Source of the DNA: Takakia lepidozioides
Lineage: Eukaryota; Streptophyta; Takakiopsida; Takakiales; Takakiaceae
Length of the DNA: 64,000 bases
Assembly: GCA_030704615.1 (NCBI GenBank)
Contig: CM060731.1
Location: forward strand, 8,678,001-8,742,000
Direction of reading: 5' to 3'
Position numbers and translations under genes: made by a program. The notes under the pieces are model-generated. The model worked only from the letters and a program-made list of their open reading frames with translations. It ran no database searches and was not told the DNA's origin. Shown piece after piece: positions 23,601 to 35,935 of the stretch (the stretch's first letter is position 1; each line of letters begins with the position of its first letter).

Positions 23601-26600
23601 AAGAATTCTCCTCCTCTGTCGCTTCTAAGCTTTCTCACTGCATGTCCTGTCTCTATCTCTGATTCCACACACAGCTGCTTGAAGAACTTGATAACTTCTC
23701 TTTTTGTTTTCATGCAATACAAGATCCTATAGCTGCTATGATCATCTTTAAACATGACAAAATGTTTGGAACCTCCATGCGAGTCTACATTCATTGTACA
23801 CACATCAGCATGGTAGAACTCTCTAGGAGTCTGAACCCTCTCACGTTCTTCATTTACTGGAAACACAACTCTGTGATTCTTGCCCATGGCACAACCTTCA
23901 CAGAACTCCAGATCTGCATTAGGGTTCAGTATTTTCATACCATCGACGATCTGTGTTTTCTCCATTTGTTTAATCATGTCGACACTGATGTGTCCAAGTC
24001 GATCATGCCACGTTTGAAGACTTGCTCCCCCAATTGTCACCGCCACATTTGCTTGAATATTATCCGTCGACAATACCATGTTTGCTTGCAGAGATTCTCC
24101 CGTAATCACTTTGATTTGCAGTTTCCAAAGGTTTCCATCTCTCACTCCAGTCATCATAAGAGGTCCCCTTCCCTGATTTGCATACAGCTTACAAGTACGC
24201 TTATCATAGATGACGATGTAATCTCTGTCTACAGCCTTCGCTACTGAGAACAGATTCTTTCTTAGGTCGGGTACAAATAACACGTTGTGTATTGTTCCCT
24301 TTCTCCACTCACTTCCTGCTAGGGTTAGGATATCTATATCCCCTATTCCACTTGCCCATACTGTAACATCAGTGGCAACTTGTACTCCCCAACGATGAGA
24401 TTCAATCTTCTTAAGATTTTTGAACCATTACATCTTGTTGGTCATGTGCTCAGATGCAGCATTGTCCGAGTACTAGGATATATCGTCTTCATCGCCAACT
24501 TTCTCTCCAATTGACGTGCTGTTGTACACTCCTGCATTAGCATTGCTAATATGTACAATCTTTACCAGATCATTGACAATGTTCCGATCAGTGTTTCTTC
24601 GTTGTGTCACTGAGCCATCATCGACACGCTCTCTTTCTTCATGATGAAATGCAGTGGCAGCATAGGCATCGCTCATCTTAATGGATTCCACCATGTTAGC
24701 AGCGATACTCTTCGTACATTCTCGCTTCCAGTGCCCAACTTCACCGCAAGTGTTGCACCTCGTTTTCTTTTTTAACTCCGCTATTCATTCAGCTCTCTCC
24801 TTCTTCTGCTCCTTTGTCAGAAAACTTCCACCGCTTGTGGATGAGTTATGTCTTCCTTTGACATGCTTTGTGAAGAAAGCTTTATCCATGACATCCTCCG
24901 TGTTTCCTCGCGCTTTTCTCAACGCTTCTTTTTTGAGTAACCTAGATTGCAAGTTGTTCAACATCCTCTCGGCAGCGGGTACACTATCCCATCTAAGATG
25001 TTCTCATAGCTTGGAGGTAAAGTGCACACTATCTATTCCATGATAGCTGATTCAGTCATCTTCTCACCAAGATCACTCAACTGTTTTGCCATCAGTTCTA
25101 TCTTACTGATATAACTGGAGATGCTCTCATTTTCTTCCATCTTGAGATGATACATCTTGCTTTGTAAGACATGAATGTTCTCGGAGCATTTTGCTCATGA
25201 ACTGCCACTAGTTTCGCCCACATCTCTACTGAGTTTGTGCAGTTTACCAACTGTTGCAGGTGATTCTTATCTACTCCTTGAGTAATATACATGCAGGCAT
25301 TGTTGTCCCTATCATCCCATTCGTCTTTATCCGAGGCCACTGCTCTCAAATCCTTCCCACTGACAAGAGACCATAGCTTCTTGGCTCTTAGGAGAATCAT
25401 CATTTGAATTTTCCATAGAGAAAAATTTTCTCCTGAAAATCTCTCTATCTGCATCACATCTTTCGATGTGGTAACTGAACTCATCTTTGCTGCTATTTCC
25501 TAGATCTCTCTGCTAGTTCTAGTTTCATTCGTGAACAAAATCAAGAAAAAAACTCTCGGAAATAAAATTGTTCACGAAAGCACTCTCTGACCGAGCTTCA
25601 AACGTTTGTGGGCCCATAACTGTAGAAAAACTCAAAGCACACAATACTATCTAGAACAGCAATTCAAAGATTCATGCAATCAAAACACACGATGGTATCA
25701 TAGCACTTTATACTACTGCAATTCCACCATAAGGCATCAACATACTGAGAAGTTTTCAGCACATCAAAGACTCTCTGTAGTAAGCCTAAATACTATTCGT
25801 AGTAACGATTGATCGGCGCTGGCGGGAGTCTAGTAATTCAAAATAATGCTGTCACTATCCATCCGTAAATAGTACGCAATAACAACACCTTGGCCAACTG
25901 CATGTCTCCGTTAAATCCTAGTGTAACCTAATTGGCCTCGACTTAGATATTCCGTCATGGAATAAATCAGTGTAACTCGTAACTCTTGATGACTTGCAGT
26001 AACATGGTCACACTGCGATTTCAACCAGAAAAAACAACAAGAAACTACCTTTGTCAGGGGCTGACGCCAGTAGTACGACTTAACCTTGGAACAGACAATT
26101 GATCCGAGTTTCCAGATACTCTCTAGAAATCCCTTCACACAAACACCAATCTGATGTGTATGATTTGCCCAGTAACTAGACCCGAGAAGGCATGGGCTTT
26201 TGGCTCAGCCTCGAGATTGTCAAAGTTGGTAAACAGAGGTGCAGGAACAAATCCCTTGATGGATTTGAAGAGGGCGTCTGTATCGTGAGAGTACCCAGGA
26301 CAATGAATCAGAAAATGAATATTGTCTTCAGGTTGCCACGCAACGGGCAGTTCCAATCCCTCTTTCTTCTCTACGTCTGTTTGCTGTTCAAATGTAGGTT
26401 GCGTGCGTGTGTGCGTGAGAGAGATGGAATGGAAGGGGTTGTGAATGTGAATCAAAACAGGAGACATTATCATATCACTGCACGTGTTGGCCTGCTAATA
26501 ATGATGAAATACTGTGGGGTGTGATTGCAGTGAGTCCATATGAAGCGTGGAGAGCTTTATGGACTGTGTCACTGCACAAGGTGTTTGCTGCCATAGCCAT

Positions 26601-26922
26601 GGGCATTGCACTGCTTCGCATCTTACCAGATCGCCCTTTGATCTCATGTGCGGTGTATGCATTTGCGTTTGCTATATCCAGCCCTATTGGAGTGGCCATT
26701 GGTATCATCATTGATTCGAGCACCCAGGGTCATACAGCTGATTGGATTTATGCCATCGCCATGGGTGTTGCAACCGGTGTGTTTGTGTATGTGGCTGTCA
26801 ATCATCTTCTTGCAAAGGGATATGTTGCCACTGAAAAGCTAACTGCGGAAAGGCCCATCTTCAAATTCTTGGCTGCTGTACTTGGCGCTGCAGTTATTGC
26901 TGTAGTTATGATTTGGGACTGA
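19273..26922 (+). CDS. ZIP-family zinc/iron transporter (ZIP2/ZIP11-like)
   Basis: Predicted plasma-membrane divalent-metal importer. The first exon (from 19273) encodes a hydrophobic leader, then [19 protein letters not shown] and [20 protein letters not shown], the first ZIP helices. The middle exon (ending 20175) encodes [20 protein letters not shown], and the last exon (26531-26922) encodes [26 protein letters not shown] and a C-terminal [10 protein letters not shown]. The [10 protein letters not shown] and HKVFAA helices carry the family's metal-site histidines. The layout closely follows Arabidopsis ZIP2 as I know it. The last intron (20176-26530) is phase 1, joins codons cleanly and holds a 5.3-kb copia element. 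The first exon-exon join is not settled: a donor near 19747 and an acceptor before about 20050 would skip a non-conserved loop. The gene could still be functional if the large intron is spliced. Confidence 0.85.
20621..20656. repeat. (TG)n(AG)n microsatellite in ZIP intron
   Basis: A run of TG dinucleotides passes directly into AG dinucleotides. It lies about 90 bp left of the copia insertion. Confidence 0.85.
20743..21164 (-). repeat. Copia 3' LTR
   Basis: 422-bp terminal repeat matching 25621-26039 nearly base for base. Differences include gagatgg versus gatgg, ctagtcgga versus ctattcgt and scattered substitutions. It contains tggtatcatagc (20817-20828). Confidence 0.93.
21165..21175 (-). 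other. Copia polypurine tract
   Basis: Read on the minus strand, gagtgggag directly precedes the 3' LTR. This is the expected plus-strand priming site of the element. Confidence 0.65.
21263..22702 (-). pseudogene. Copia reverse transcriptase and RNase H
   Basis: The C-terminal polyprotein part holds [25 protein letters not shown], the first RT aspartate in [13 protein letters not shown], the catalytic FVDD (the copia variant of YxDD), [12 protein letters not shown] and, for RNase [16 protein letters not shown] and [10 protein letters not shown]. It is separated from the upstream part only by an in-frame TAG at 22703-22705, where relatives usually have Trp after NET. A second in-frame TAG at 21383-21385 splits off a short C-terminal tail that still reads [14 protein letters not shown]. 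The frame is otherwise continuous. Confidence 0.92.
22706..24283 (-). pseudogene. Copia integrase and linker
   Basis: Contains the pre-integrase zinc-binding segment (HDRLGH ... CEGCAMGK) and an integrase core with catalytic Asp in YHADVCTMN, Asp in LRSDRGGEF and Glu in [10 protein letters not shown], followed by [17 protein letters not shown] and KCIFLGY. An in-frame TAG at 23225-23227 interrupts the frame just after the LGYS segment. Reading continues in the same frame (AYRLWD ...) through a linker rich in charged residues. The catalytic triad is intact, but the polyprotein cannot be made in one piece. Confidence 0.9.
24700..25484 (-). pseudogene. Copia gag with zinc knuckle
   Basis: Starts with [20 protein letters not shown] and [18 protein letters not shown], typical of the copia gag N-terminus, with a QLVNC...MWAKL block. 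After about 25098 the gag is broken by several stops and frame changes. A CCHC zinc knuckle, [14 protein letters not shown], remains readable near 24710-24765. A further frame at 24473-24694, downstream of the knuckle, corresponds to the protease region, but no convincing DSG-type active site was seen. Confidence 0.8.
25621..26039 (-). repeat. Copia 5' LTR
   Basis: 419-bp terminal repeat matching 20743-21164. The internal sequence next to it on the minus strand begins gttatgggcccacaaacg. This does not match the usual initiator-Met tRNA primer site, so the primer site is unassigned. Confidence 0.93.
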
Positions 26923-27239
26923 TGAGAGAGGCAAAAGGACATGTGGCCCAGAAAGCATATCTTTGTATCAAATCAATATATCTGTAGCTTATTTCTGCAA
27001 CATTGTAAGCTCATACCATTCCCCCATAAGTGGAAACCTTAGATCTGAAGCCACAAAAAAATTCAAACCAGTAGCATCAACCTCTAATTAAATACAAGCT
27101 ATTATCTGCCTCTTTATTAGGCAGAAAGAGGTGTTGACACAAACAGAAGTAGAGAGATGGGGAGAGGGCAGCAAACCTGGAGCTAGGCATGGTTTAGCAA
27201 TGATTCTTATGCTATGAAGTCTTCTTTATGGTTTTAGCT
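26923..27239. other. ZIP 3' UTR and intergenic DNA
   Basis: This interval follows the ZIP stop codon and likely includes its 3' untranslated region. aatcaatata and attaaataca stretches are possible poly(A) signals. No other feature was seen. Confidence 0.35.
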
Positions 27240-27675
27240 TGCACTTCTTCTGTTTTTGAGCACCCATTAAGAGTTTCCTTGTTTTCACTTACTTGTTGTT
27301 CTCGAGCTTATTTTTGTGCAATAAGGCATCGTTGGGATTCATCGACTTGAATATGTGGTTTCAACTCACATTGCAAAAATGTCTTGGCTTAGACTGCGGA
27401 GTACCGCCGAGTCTGCCAACCTATGTCAGCTGCAGTGCAGCAGCACTAAGTGTATTAACTTAACCACTCGAATTCAAGCTCATTTGCTTTGTTATTCATT
27501 CACACCCAAATGTTGTAAATGTTAAATCTAAGTAATATTCGTAAAAGCACCATGAACTTCTGATCTGAAAATGTTGCCCAATGAGCTCGTTATATACCAC
27601 TAGCAACTTTAATGGATTAAACGTAGCAAGTGGTCAGTGTTGGGTCTACTCTAACCTGCAATATTGGCCTCAATT

Positions 27676-30547
27676 CTAGTCTCCTCGAGTCACAAAGGCC
27701 GTAAGGTTTTTCAAATCAGTGTAGGTGAGGCTATTAACAAAGAGATCGAAGATGTAACTCCAGCCTGCGTCTGTAGGGTGATTTTCGTCCCAGAAAAATG
27801 CTTCATTCGGCCGATCACACACTGTGTAGAGCGGTCTACTGTCACCGTCCACATCACCGCAGAGATGGCTCGAGTTTGTTGGAATGCAACAAGGTGTAAG
27901 GGGCGTTGGAAATTCTGCACAGGACACAACGTCAATATCGACGTGATAAGATTTGTTTTTTTGCTGGATGTTCTAGTTGTTTGCATTTCTCTACTGCATA
28001 TTGAAGAGAATAACGTACTTAGTAGAAGTTATTCTAGATCATATCCAGCTACTAGCTGCATGTAGCCACATACTGTATTTAGTACTAGACTTCTAATTAC
28101 TTAGACTAATTACTTGTGATTTGACTGTGCCACTGTATTTCGAAATACAGAAATATGGAGTTTTCTTGAACTGCAATAGACCTATACCGTGCTCACAAGT
28201 ATCGAGTTACTCATGTTACTAACCATTGAATGACATAAGCTGTAATAGAGGTCCACTGCAATTCAGTGTTCATAAACACTTACTAACAGCAAGTTCATGT
28301 GGAAAATCTTTACCCGGAACGTTGTTGCCGATGACTGCATGTTTAAAGGCCAGCTCATTATTGAGAAAAATGATATCATTCTCCCTTAGATTGGCAGCTT
28401 GCAAATAGGATGTCAAATAGCTGTTGTGGATCGAGGAGAGTTCGTTCACAAGCACATCACAGGAAGTGTAGTTAGAAGCCGCTGTTTGTGAGGGGAGACA
28501 TCCAAGCGGCTGCAATAATCCAATGGCGAAATATCGAAAGCCGATATTGTACAAGCTCACCACATCGGCAACTATCTGCTTCACCAGACTTTGAAGGAAC
28601 GGGAATACTTCCTGCGCATCATGTAATGCCACATGGAACATAACTGATTCAGCGTGCAGAAGTACTTCATGATATCCAAATCTGGACATGCAAAGCATAA
28701 ATAATTTAGACAAAACTCGTAGTATAGGTTAGAATTTCAGGAGGGCAACGACAACGAGGAGTCCTTGACAGAAATACCCACCAGAGACGTTATAATCAAC
28801 TCCAGAGCTGTTTGACAGCTAAATTAATTACGTCATTTGCGCCACAAAAGGTCGGGTGCACCTATATACATACTCTGGACAGTTCCACCAGTGGATGGAA
28901 ATCAGTTATATACCGCAACTGTGCCGCCTCTTCGAGCATAAGCGGCGTAGTCATTTCCACCTGTCGCAAGGAGAACAAGAGAAGTGCTAAAAATGCTGGA
29001 ATTGTAGACTCCCGACTGAAGAAAGCCTTGAAATTGTGCTATTTGGGTCGTGAGGTTTGTGAAACCCAGGTTATCAAACGCTCCGCTTCCACCCACCGCA
29101 AAGTCGATACCATGCCTTGCACGTTTTCGGAACAGGTATGACTCATGATATGGAATGGGCGTCATTTTCAATCCGAGAAACTTCGCTGCAGGACAAATGA
29201 GGTGTATATTGTCAGGCACCTAATGCAACTTCTTTCAAATTCAGATCACTGGCCGCTAGTTTAGGAGGATAAGATAAGATCAATTTTCTATGGAGGTACA
29301 ATATGTACAGCTTGACTCGGTATAGTAAACTAAGTTTTACTTTACAGCGGACCTACAGGAACTAGTCAAACTCCTACAGATCACTATAATCTATTGAAGA
29401 TGTATTCTGACCTTCCAGGGGTTCAAACGATCAGGAAAACTTCTATACAGACATACATACAGTGCAAGTACTGATACCTAGGAAGTCGGTCAAGACACGC
29501 CCATTAGAAAACCGGCCCGATGGAAACCCAGGCACTGTTTCTCCGTAAGGCCGCAACCATGGCTGGTTCACCGGTCCTATTGGAGTCACTGTCGAGTCTG
29601 TCCTGTTGCGGTCACCCGTATCGATATATGAATCTCCGAAAGCAAACAACTTGTCGAACTTCGATTTACACACATCTCTTTCAGGTTCACCAGTTCCAGG
29701 TTCCGCCACGACTGGTGTAGTTGTGCAAAGTGAAAATCCACCTCCCCATTAATACATGAGATCTCATATGGACAAAGAAAATGCACTAATTCGCTACGGT
29801 TGAGCTGTTGAAATACATGTTGAACAGATGTTTGCCAAAGACGTCGACCATAGATTGGACCTCGCTGAGTGAGTGGCTATTTTGCTTGCACACGGTCCTT
29901 TCGAATGGATCAGTTCTTTCTATATATTCTTCTGATTTTATCGAACTGATATTTTGGACCTGTTTGAAGCTCAATTCTAGTTTTGTTGCATAGCTGATGT
30001 CCTCCAAATACCTAGTCTAGACATCACCCGAGTACTTAAAATTCATCTCCAGAAATTTATATTCAATACCTGTTACAATTGGTAGAGCTCCAAACTGAAT
30101 GTCTGGCAGGATAAAGTAATCATTTTGAAAGCTGGTTATTACGGGTACATATTTCTATGATTCTAAGGGATTATGTATATGCTTGCAGTCAGTGTGTGTA
30201 CTTCAACAGACTGTAAATTCGACAAACTCCTTTGGTATCCCACTGCAATTGCTCTATTCTTCCGACCCGACTTGTTAAGTGGACAGGTCAAAATTTAGAT
30301 GAACCTTGAACATTTGATTTTGAAACTTTACATGATGTGCATTCCTCCAGCTACATATTACATCGACCTTTAAATCTAGAAGCGGAACTGCTTCAACAAG
30401 ATAGTAGACTCAAATATTCCAAGGCACCGCTTAACAGGTAAACATTGATATAGGTTCAGTACCTGGACCACAGAACAGCAGCACTGCAAGAGCAGTTGTA
30501 ACACTGATGTCTAGGAGTTGAGCTCCATGCCATTGGGCACCCGCCAT
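27676..30547 (-). CDS. GDSL esterase/lipase, gene 1
   Basis: Predicted secreted SGNH/GDSL hydrolase acting on lipid or other ester substrates; the true substrate is unknown. Five exons with consistent phases: 30463-30547, 29478-29711, 28914-29185, 28314-28611 and 27676-27914, giving 375 residues. The first exon encodes a signal peptide (LLDISVTTALAVLLFC). Block I is FAFGDSYIDTGD (nucleophile Ser), block II AVGGSGAF, block III ATGGNDY and block V DENHPTDAGW (Asp and His). PLGCLPSQT and CCIPTNSSHLCGDVD are also family-typical. All introns are GT...AG and no lesion was seen. A paralogue with the same exon plan lies at 58711-61292. A putative TATA box is at 30876-30882. Confidence 0.9.
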
Positions 30548-30875
30548 GGATATGAAATAGTTGGAACGACCTTGATTTCGTAGCTCAGATGACGTACTGA
30601 TCTTTAAATGAGATTTAATTACCACGATCTTGCTCATACGGGTGGTGTCCCCAAATACACATCTGAATTACAGTAATGACTGCAGTACTTCTACTTATAT
30701 TGGACAAGCTGACGAAGCATATACAACATCACCGCTTATATCTCACTTTGACGGACTCTAGACTCTCGAATATGGAAATCCAGTTCTCAGTGAGATTGTT
30801 CGCAGCTAAGCTAGTCAAGTTTTCTTGCTTGAGCTGTGAAAGCGTTGGAGACTACAGGTTGAGGAAGCACCCCAG

Positions 30876-30882
30876 ATTTATA
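30876..30882 (-). promoter_or_regulatory. Putative TATA box of GDSL gene 1
   Basis: tataaat on the minus strand, about 330 bp upstream of the ATG. The motif and flanking bases (gactacaggtt... on the plus strand) are conserved at 61734-61740 upstream of the paralogue, supporting a promoter role. The 5' untranslated region would be about 300 nt. Confidence 0.45.
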
Positions 30883-31550
30883 GAATCTGATACAACTTGT
30901 GATTCAAAAGCAAAACCATCCCTGCAGCCGAACGTGCTCATGTCGTCAAACAACGTGATCACTAGTGCATCCGTTGACTGTGCTTCCCATGAATTTAGAA
31001 CACTTGGATATTGGGATTGAGATGCGATTCGCATAAAACTACTATACTGCCACCTGTACAATATGGATATTTTGAGACTTTTCCTTTGCAATTAAATCAG
31101 CCTGCTTGCTAGAATCGCTAGAATATCGTCATGGAAGAGAGAACATCTCACTCCTCCCAGAAAGCATTGAAAAGATTCCTTGCAAAGTACCCAACTTTAC
31201 CTCACCTCGCGTACTCCTAGCTAGATAAGGAGGCAACTTGAGCAACCAAAGGATCCGTACTGTGCGCTCAAGATTAGATTCAACATCCTGGCAATTAGAA
31301 GGAGCTTGCAGCCGTGCGTCTGCCTGCAGGGTGAGTGGTACGTAAAAATTGCATCTAACCGATAAGCACTAGACCCGATCCAGTATAACACGTTGTATTT
31401 AGGGGAAACAATTGTACCCCAGTTGAAGAAAATTTTAAATTATAAATACGTCTCACAGGTGTCTCACTTTCTCGACCTCATCTTACGATCACAGAATCGT
31501 TTAATTTCCCAATCTTAGTGCCTCCTCGGCTCTTACTGCCCTGCGCCGAC

Positions 31551-34500
31551 CTGGCTTCCGGTGCTGGGCTATGATTCCTGGCGGTTTCCTGTCTCATTCG
31601 CGGCAGGCTCTGATCTGTGTTGTAAGATTTTCTCTATCGTTGCCTGCCGTGCACGGCTCCCTTAAGGCTTAACTCGGGCAGTGCTTTGCAGGGCTGTCCT
31701 CTGATTTGTTCTTCCTACCACAAGGAGGTTATGACCATTTTCCTTAATACGTAGGAGGCACTTATTTCGAATTTCCCTGCTAGAGAATAAACTTGTGGCG
31801 GGAATTTGGTAATACCACATGAGCAAACTTGAAAATTGTTCTACATTTCCACTTGAAAACTGGAAATGAGGAAATTTGATTGATATTTCCACGTGAAAAC
31901 CTGACGGAGGAAACTTGTTCTTCGCTGGAAACGCTAGAAACCCTGAACTAATTACATGCACAATTCTCATGGCTGCATCTTTGGATACAATGTAGGATTT
32001 CAGTGTTCTAAGATGAAAAGAAACCAGTGTGTACTCTCCCAGACGAGGAGCATAAACAGTTTTTGGTATTGTGAAGTAACCACTACTGCATAATAGGCAG
32101 CTGCCACACCATCATCTGACAAGTATACTTGTCAGATCAATAGCTTGCTGTTTTGGCATCTAGCTAGTTTTTCTGAATGAAATTAACTTACAGCGAGTGT
32201 TGTTATAAGAAAGGATTCATAATCAGGCCTCATTTGTGAGAGAACCTCAAGTGATCGAGGGGATGGGTACTGAGGGGGTTCTGTATTGGAAGTCCAACTC
32301 TCATCACCTCCGTACCTAGATGATGGCCACATCGCGGGCACGCTGCCCTGCAACATGTCATGACTGCCGGAAGAAGCTCGTGCATCACTGCAGCGCTCAC
32401 CACACTAAGGAACGGTCAGCGGCCTCAACAAAAATTGACGTCGGGCAGCCAAGGGGGCCCGCCCCTAACCGTTCCATCGCGATATGGTCAGTTTAGAGAA
32501 ACTGCCCGAAAGTGGGGGTAGCATATCATGTTGTTTTTGGCCCTTTGACCACGCGTAAAAGTCGGAGACTACCGGTAGCTGTCGGACAAAAGGTCGGGGT
32601 GGCCTCCTCACGTCGTCTACCTTATTCATAACATCCCTCTTCTCTCCGTTCCTATCCGCTGATAATTCACTCACAAGTAGAACATTCACACCCTCTCTTT
32701 ACATAGCTAGATCTTATTCCACTTGCGCGTTCAGAAACATCAATGCAAAGCTTTAATATATAGAATCTAGATCAGCTACTGTATTCTACGCTGTCACAGC
32801 ATTTGGCAGATTCCCTGTGAAAGCTCCAGGAAAAGGGCCAGTTTCCTTGCAACTACACAGGGGATCCCTCTATTGGTGGCAGACCTTCGAGCAGGGGAAT
32901 TTCGGGCCATGTCGGGGATTTCACAATGGGGATCTCCTTGGTGGCGGCCCTTCGCATACCTCAAAATTCTCTTTATCGTGTCTGGCAACGGGAACGGTGA
33001 CAACGTGAAGGCGGGTTCGAGCATGTTGATCTCGTTCTTTGCCACCGTATTAGTGTCCGAAAAATCCTGAACGGCTCACCATTTCCATCCTCGATCCATT
33101 CGATTTCATTGTATTCATGTCTGGATCACCGTTTTAGGTTTCCGTAGAGAGGCTTGGGACGGGGCTTTCCGATGACAAAGACGAGGAATGACATGACAGA
33201 TGAGCTTCTCGGCGGCGGCGATGGCTGAAGGTATCGATATATACGACTTGATGCTTCCTGGAGGCGACTTTTTCACTTTCAAGAACTTTGCAAGTGGTAG
33301 GAACTAGGAACAGTAGCGATAGCCTTCCTGGACGTTACATGACACGCCATGGCTTGGACGTGCCATGGTGTGTTCTTCTGCAGTTACCAATTTTCACCTC
33401 GAGTATGCATGTTAGACATGCGGCATCAGATTCCTGGAAAATGGAGGTGGAGACTGGAGACGGTCTCGTAGATGCGGTGCCTCATGAGCGGGAGGCAATT
33501 CCAAATAGAAAATTGTGGCATCCAACTGCTAAATTTGGCTCTCTCTCATAGTTCTCTGCCTCTCTTTCCAATGCCAGTCACATCAATGCTGTCAGATTTG
33601 TGTTTCGGCGCTTCCTAAGTCCCATGAGTGTGTACTGTCATATCAACTTCCAATTTACGATTGTAATCGCCATTGTAGGTATTGACTCGCTGGGAAACAA
33701 CTCGGAGTCCTCTTGTTACTGTCCTTTCACATAAGGTGCTCAACAATTTTAGAATCCTCTTCTGAAGTTGGAGGTCACCATGGCTGTGGAGTGCAGATGG
33801 TATTCTTTCTTCGACCGGCAGATTCCATCTCTTCTCTGTGCAGACTGCGGGGGCTATTCCCTTTTTAGGTTATAATCGTGTTTGAAGTCTCAACTCTAAT
33901 TCTTGTGTAATCTCTGCCCTATATTGGCTTGGCTACTTACTTTCTTCATTCTCATTTGTAACATGGTGCGAGACCAACAATTTTCAAATTGTTAGAGATG
34001 GAAGTGTCTCCATGTGATAGGGCCCGTGGCTCATTTTAACCCCTAAAGGACGACGATTCGGGTCGCGTCAGATCACTTGCCAGTTCCCATGATGATAGTG
34101 GATGGAAGTGAACCTTGAAGATGAATTGTAGATGTTAGAGAGGAGCACAAGCGGGGGAAGTTACAGAGTCACAAAATCATAAAAGCTCTGCTCCCTGGAA
34201 TTTTGCAGGTTTGAGGAAATCCACTGTTAGAGCACCATTGACCTGCCTACGTGGCAGCCAAATGGGCAATCTTCAAGATAACATCTAGGACTGAAACATT
34301 ATCAGAATGCCAAAAAAATTCGACAGGGCACCATGAAATGTTACTGTGCACTTACTTACTAGAGGAATTGGAAAACAAATGTCACCTCATGGGTGTACTT
34401 GGGAAAGAAGCCAAAACAAGAAAATTTATCCCCCAGATTTCACATACAAAGCAGCCTATCTGAAATTTTGGAATTTTTGTCTGATTTTTTGGGGAGGCGG

Positions 34501-34860
34501 TAGTTTAGGTGCCATATTATCAGATTATGGAGGGCCTTTGTCTAGAAAGATTCAACTTGATACTTCAATTTTGTGGTCAAACAATTTTTTCCATGCAATT
34601 TTGAATCGGGGCATATTAGTTCGTTATGATCTCCCGTATGCAATGGTCAATTTGGCTATATTTTTTACAGGACATGGATCTAGTAGATATGCACATAAGT
34701 ATAAGGTTCATCCCCATGGATGATTGGGGGTAAGAAGTTAAGAAGGTAGGCACAAAATCATAATATTAACAAGCTTTCTTGTCTAGTGATAAGCCTTTTC
34801 TAACCTTAGTTAACAAGACGTGAGATACACGGAGGCCCTGCCATTGTTTTATTGATATGA
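31551..34860. other. Intergenic DNA, no gene recognised
   Basis: About 3.3 kb with no frame resembling a known family. The frame at 33222-33300 (MAEGIDIYDLMLPGG... followed by a possible donor gtaggaac) could be an exon, but no partner exon or homology supports it. The frame at 34346-34723 is aromatic-rich and matches no family. The segment ttaacaag.cgtgagatacac followed by aggccctgccatt near 34812-34845 recurs near 62748-62780. Confidence 0.35.
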
Positions 34861-34864
34861 AGTG

Positions 34865-35335
34865 TAACATGTGCTCAACTGGGAAATAAAAATTTTCATG
34901 TTCCCATCAAGTCTCATGGGAACAACCCATGATATAAGGTTAAGGTCACTTCGGCCAACTTGATGCAAGCTCAACTAGGACCTAAAAAATTTCATGTTCC
35001 CATTAAGTCTCATGGGAACAACCCATGATATAAGGTTAAGGTCACTTCGGCCAACTTGATGTGAGTCCCTACCTTGTCTAGCAGCATGAAGTATCACATG
35101 TGCCCAGCTGGGAACTACAAACTTTCATGTTCCCATTAAGTCTCATGGGAACAACCTATGATATAAGGTTAAGGTCACAACTTGATGCATAGTCCCTACC
35201 CTCTCTGGCAGTAACATGTGCCCAGCTGGGAACTCAAAACTTTCCTTTTCCCCATTAGGTCTCATGGGAACAACCCATGATATAAGGTTAAGGTCACTTT
35301 GGCCAACTTGATGCGTAGTCCCTACCATGTCGCCT
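34865..35335 (+). repeat. Four irregular tandem repeats (96-133 bp)
   Basis: Each unit contains ttttcatgttcccatt, aagtctcatgggaacaaccc and atgatataaggttaaggtca. Core motifs start at about 34901, 34997, 35130 and 35248. Spacing varies because the linkers between cores differ in length. No open frame is maintained. Confidence 0.8.
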
Positions 35336-35579
35336 CTCATTTTTTAATGTTAGGGTCTTGAATGCACCTATGGGCCCCGCAGTACGGCCAATGGGGTGAG
35401 CTCATAAGCCCATCGCCCATTCACCGGGTCGGTCAGATTCTGCAATTTTTCTAAGTCCTTGTTCATCTACCGTGGCGAACCTTCTAGCGGACTGGGCAGA
35501 CCCTCCTCCAGATTGGGCACATCCTCCAGCAGACCGACGAGCGGACTGGCAGACCCTTCGACAAAATAGCGAGACATTT

Positions 35580-35935
35580 GTTTTGTTTTGTTTGTTTGTA
35601 GCGTCGTTGAAATCTCCCAAACCGTGAGGCCCCGGTGCTGGTGCTTGGTACCGTTGGAAAGCCCTTGATGAGGAGGGGTGCACCGGCTTGGTCTCATGAT
35701 TTTTGGTCCTGCAGTGTGGGAGATGTGGAATTCCAAGTATTTTTGGTCGCTGGAAATTCACAAAAAAATAGCAAAAATGGCAAAGTGGGCATTCTTAGAC
35801 AATGGTTGGAGCCTCAACGGGAGAGATATCAAGGGAAAGGTCTCCGGCTCAAATCTGGTCGTAGGCTCTTGGGAAAAAAAACTTACTTAGATGACATTGG
35901 ACACTTGGGCCAACGGCAAAGGCTACCCTAGAGGT
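35580..35935 (+). repeat. Dispersed repeat with Pol III-like box, copy 1
   Basis: Starts with a gtttgttttgtttg run, then cgtcgttgaaatctcccaaa, gcttggtaccgttggaaagc, ggcttggtctcatgattttt and ggaaattcac, and ends caatggttggagcc ... ggctcaaatctggtcgtagg. The tail resembles a tRNA D-loop (A-box region) and T-loop (B-box, here with one change). A second copy is at 36060-36370, and an inverted, truncated copy at 63400-63655. Confidence 0.6.

Larger units (their letters stand above)
20743..26039 (-). mobile_element. Ty1/copia LTR retrotransposon (degenerate)
   Basis: Full-length element of about 5.3 kb inside the last intron of the ZIP gene, oriented opposite to the gene. Its LTRs (20743-21164 and 25621-26039) both start tgtag and end aacaaca on the plus strand. 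Flanking bases agaag (left) and agaaa (right) look like a 5-bp target duplication with one change. On the minus strand the order is 5' LTR, gag, zinc knuckle, integrase, reverse transcriptase, RNase H, polypurine tract, 3' LTR. Integrase before RT is the copia order. Several in-frame stops and a disrupted gag make it non-autonomous. By eye the LTRs differ at roughly a dozen positions (about 3 percent), suggesting a moderately old insertion. Confidence 0.95.
27240..31550 (-). repeat. Segmental duplication, copy 1 (GDSL gene block)
   Basis: Homology to 58310-62410 extends well beyond the GDSL gene. Downstream, both copies have tgtggtttcaactcacat and ctactctaacctgcaatatt. Upstream, both share the putative TATA region, the ttgtacccca stretch and cctcctcgg..ctta.tactgcc. 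The copies have the same orientation, about 31 kb apart, and differ by many substitutions and small indels, so the event is not recent. Confidence 0.88.

Noticed and set aside
23253-24247. Plus-strand open frames within the copia element
   Set aside because: They are antisense shadows of the integrase region, which carries clear family motifs on the minus strand.
33222-33300. Possible coding exon MAEGIDIYDLMLPGG
   Set aside because: Short, no homology recognised, and no continuing exon with matching phase was found.
34346-34723. 125-residue aromatic-rich frame as a membrane protein gene
   Set aside because: No homology, motif or partner exon was recognised, and it overlaps another open frame.
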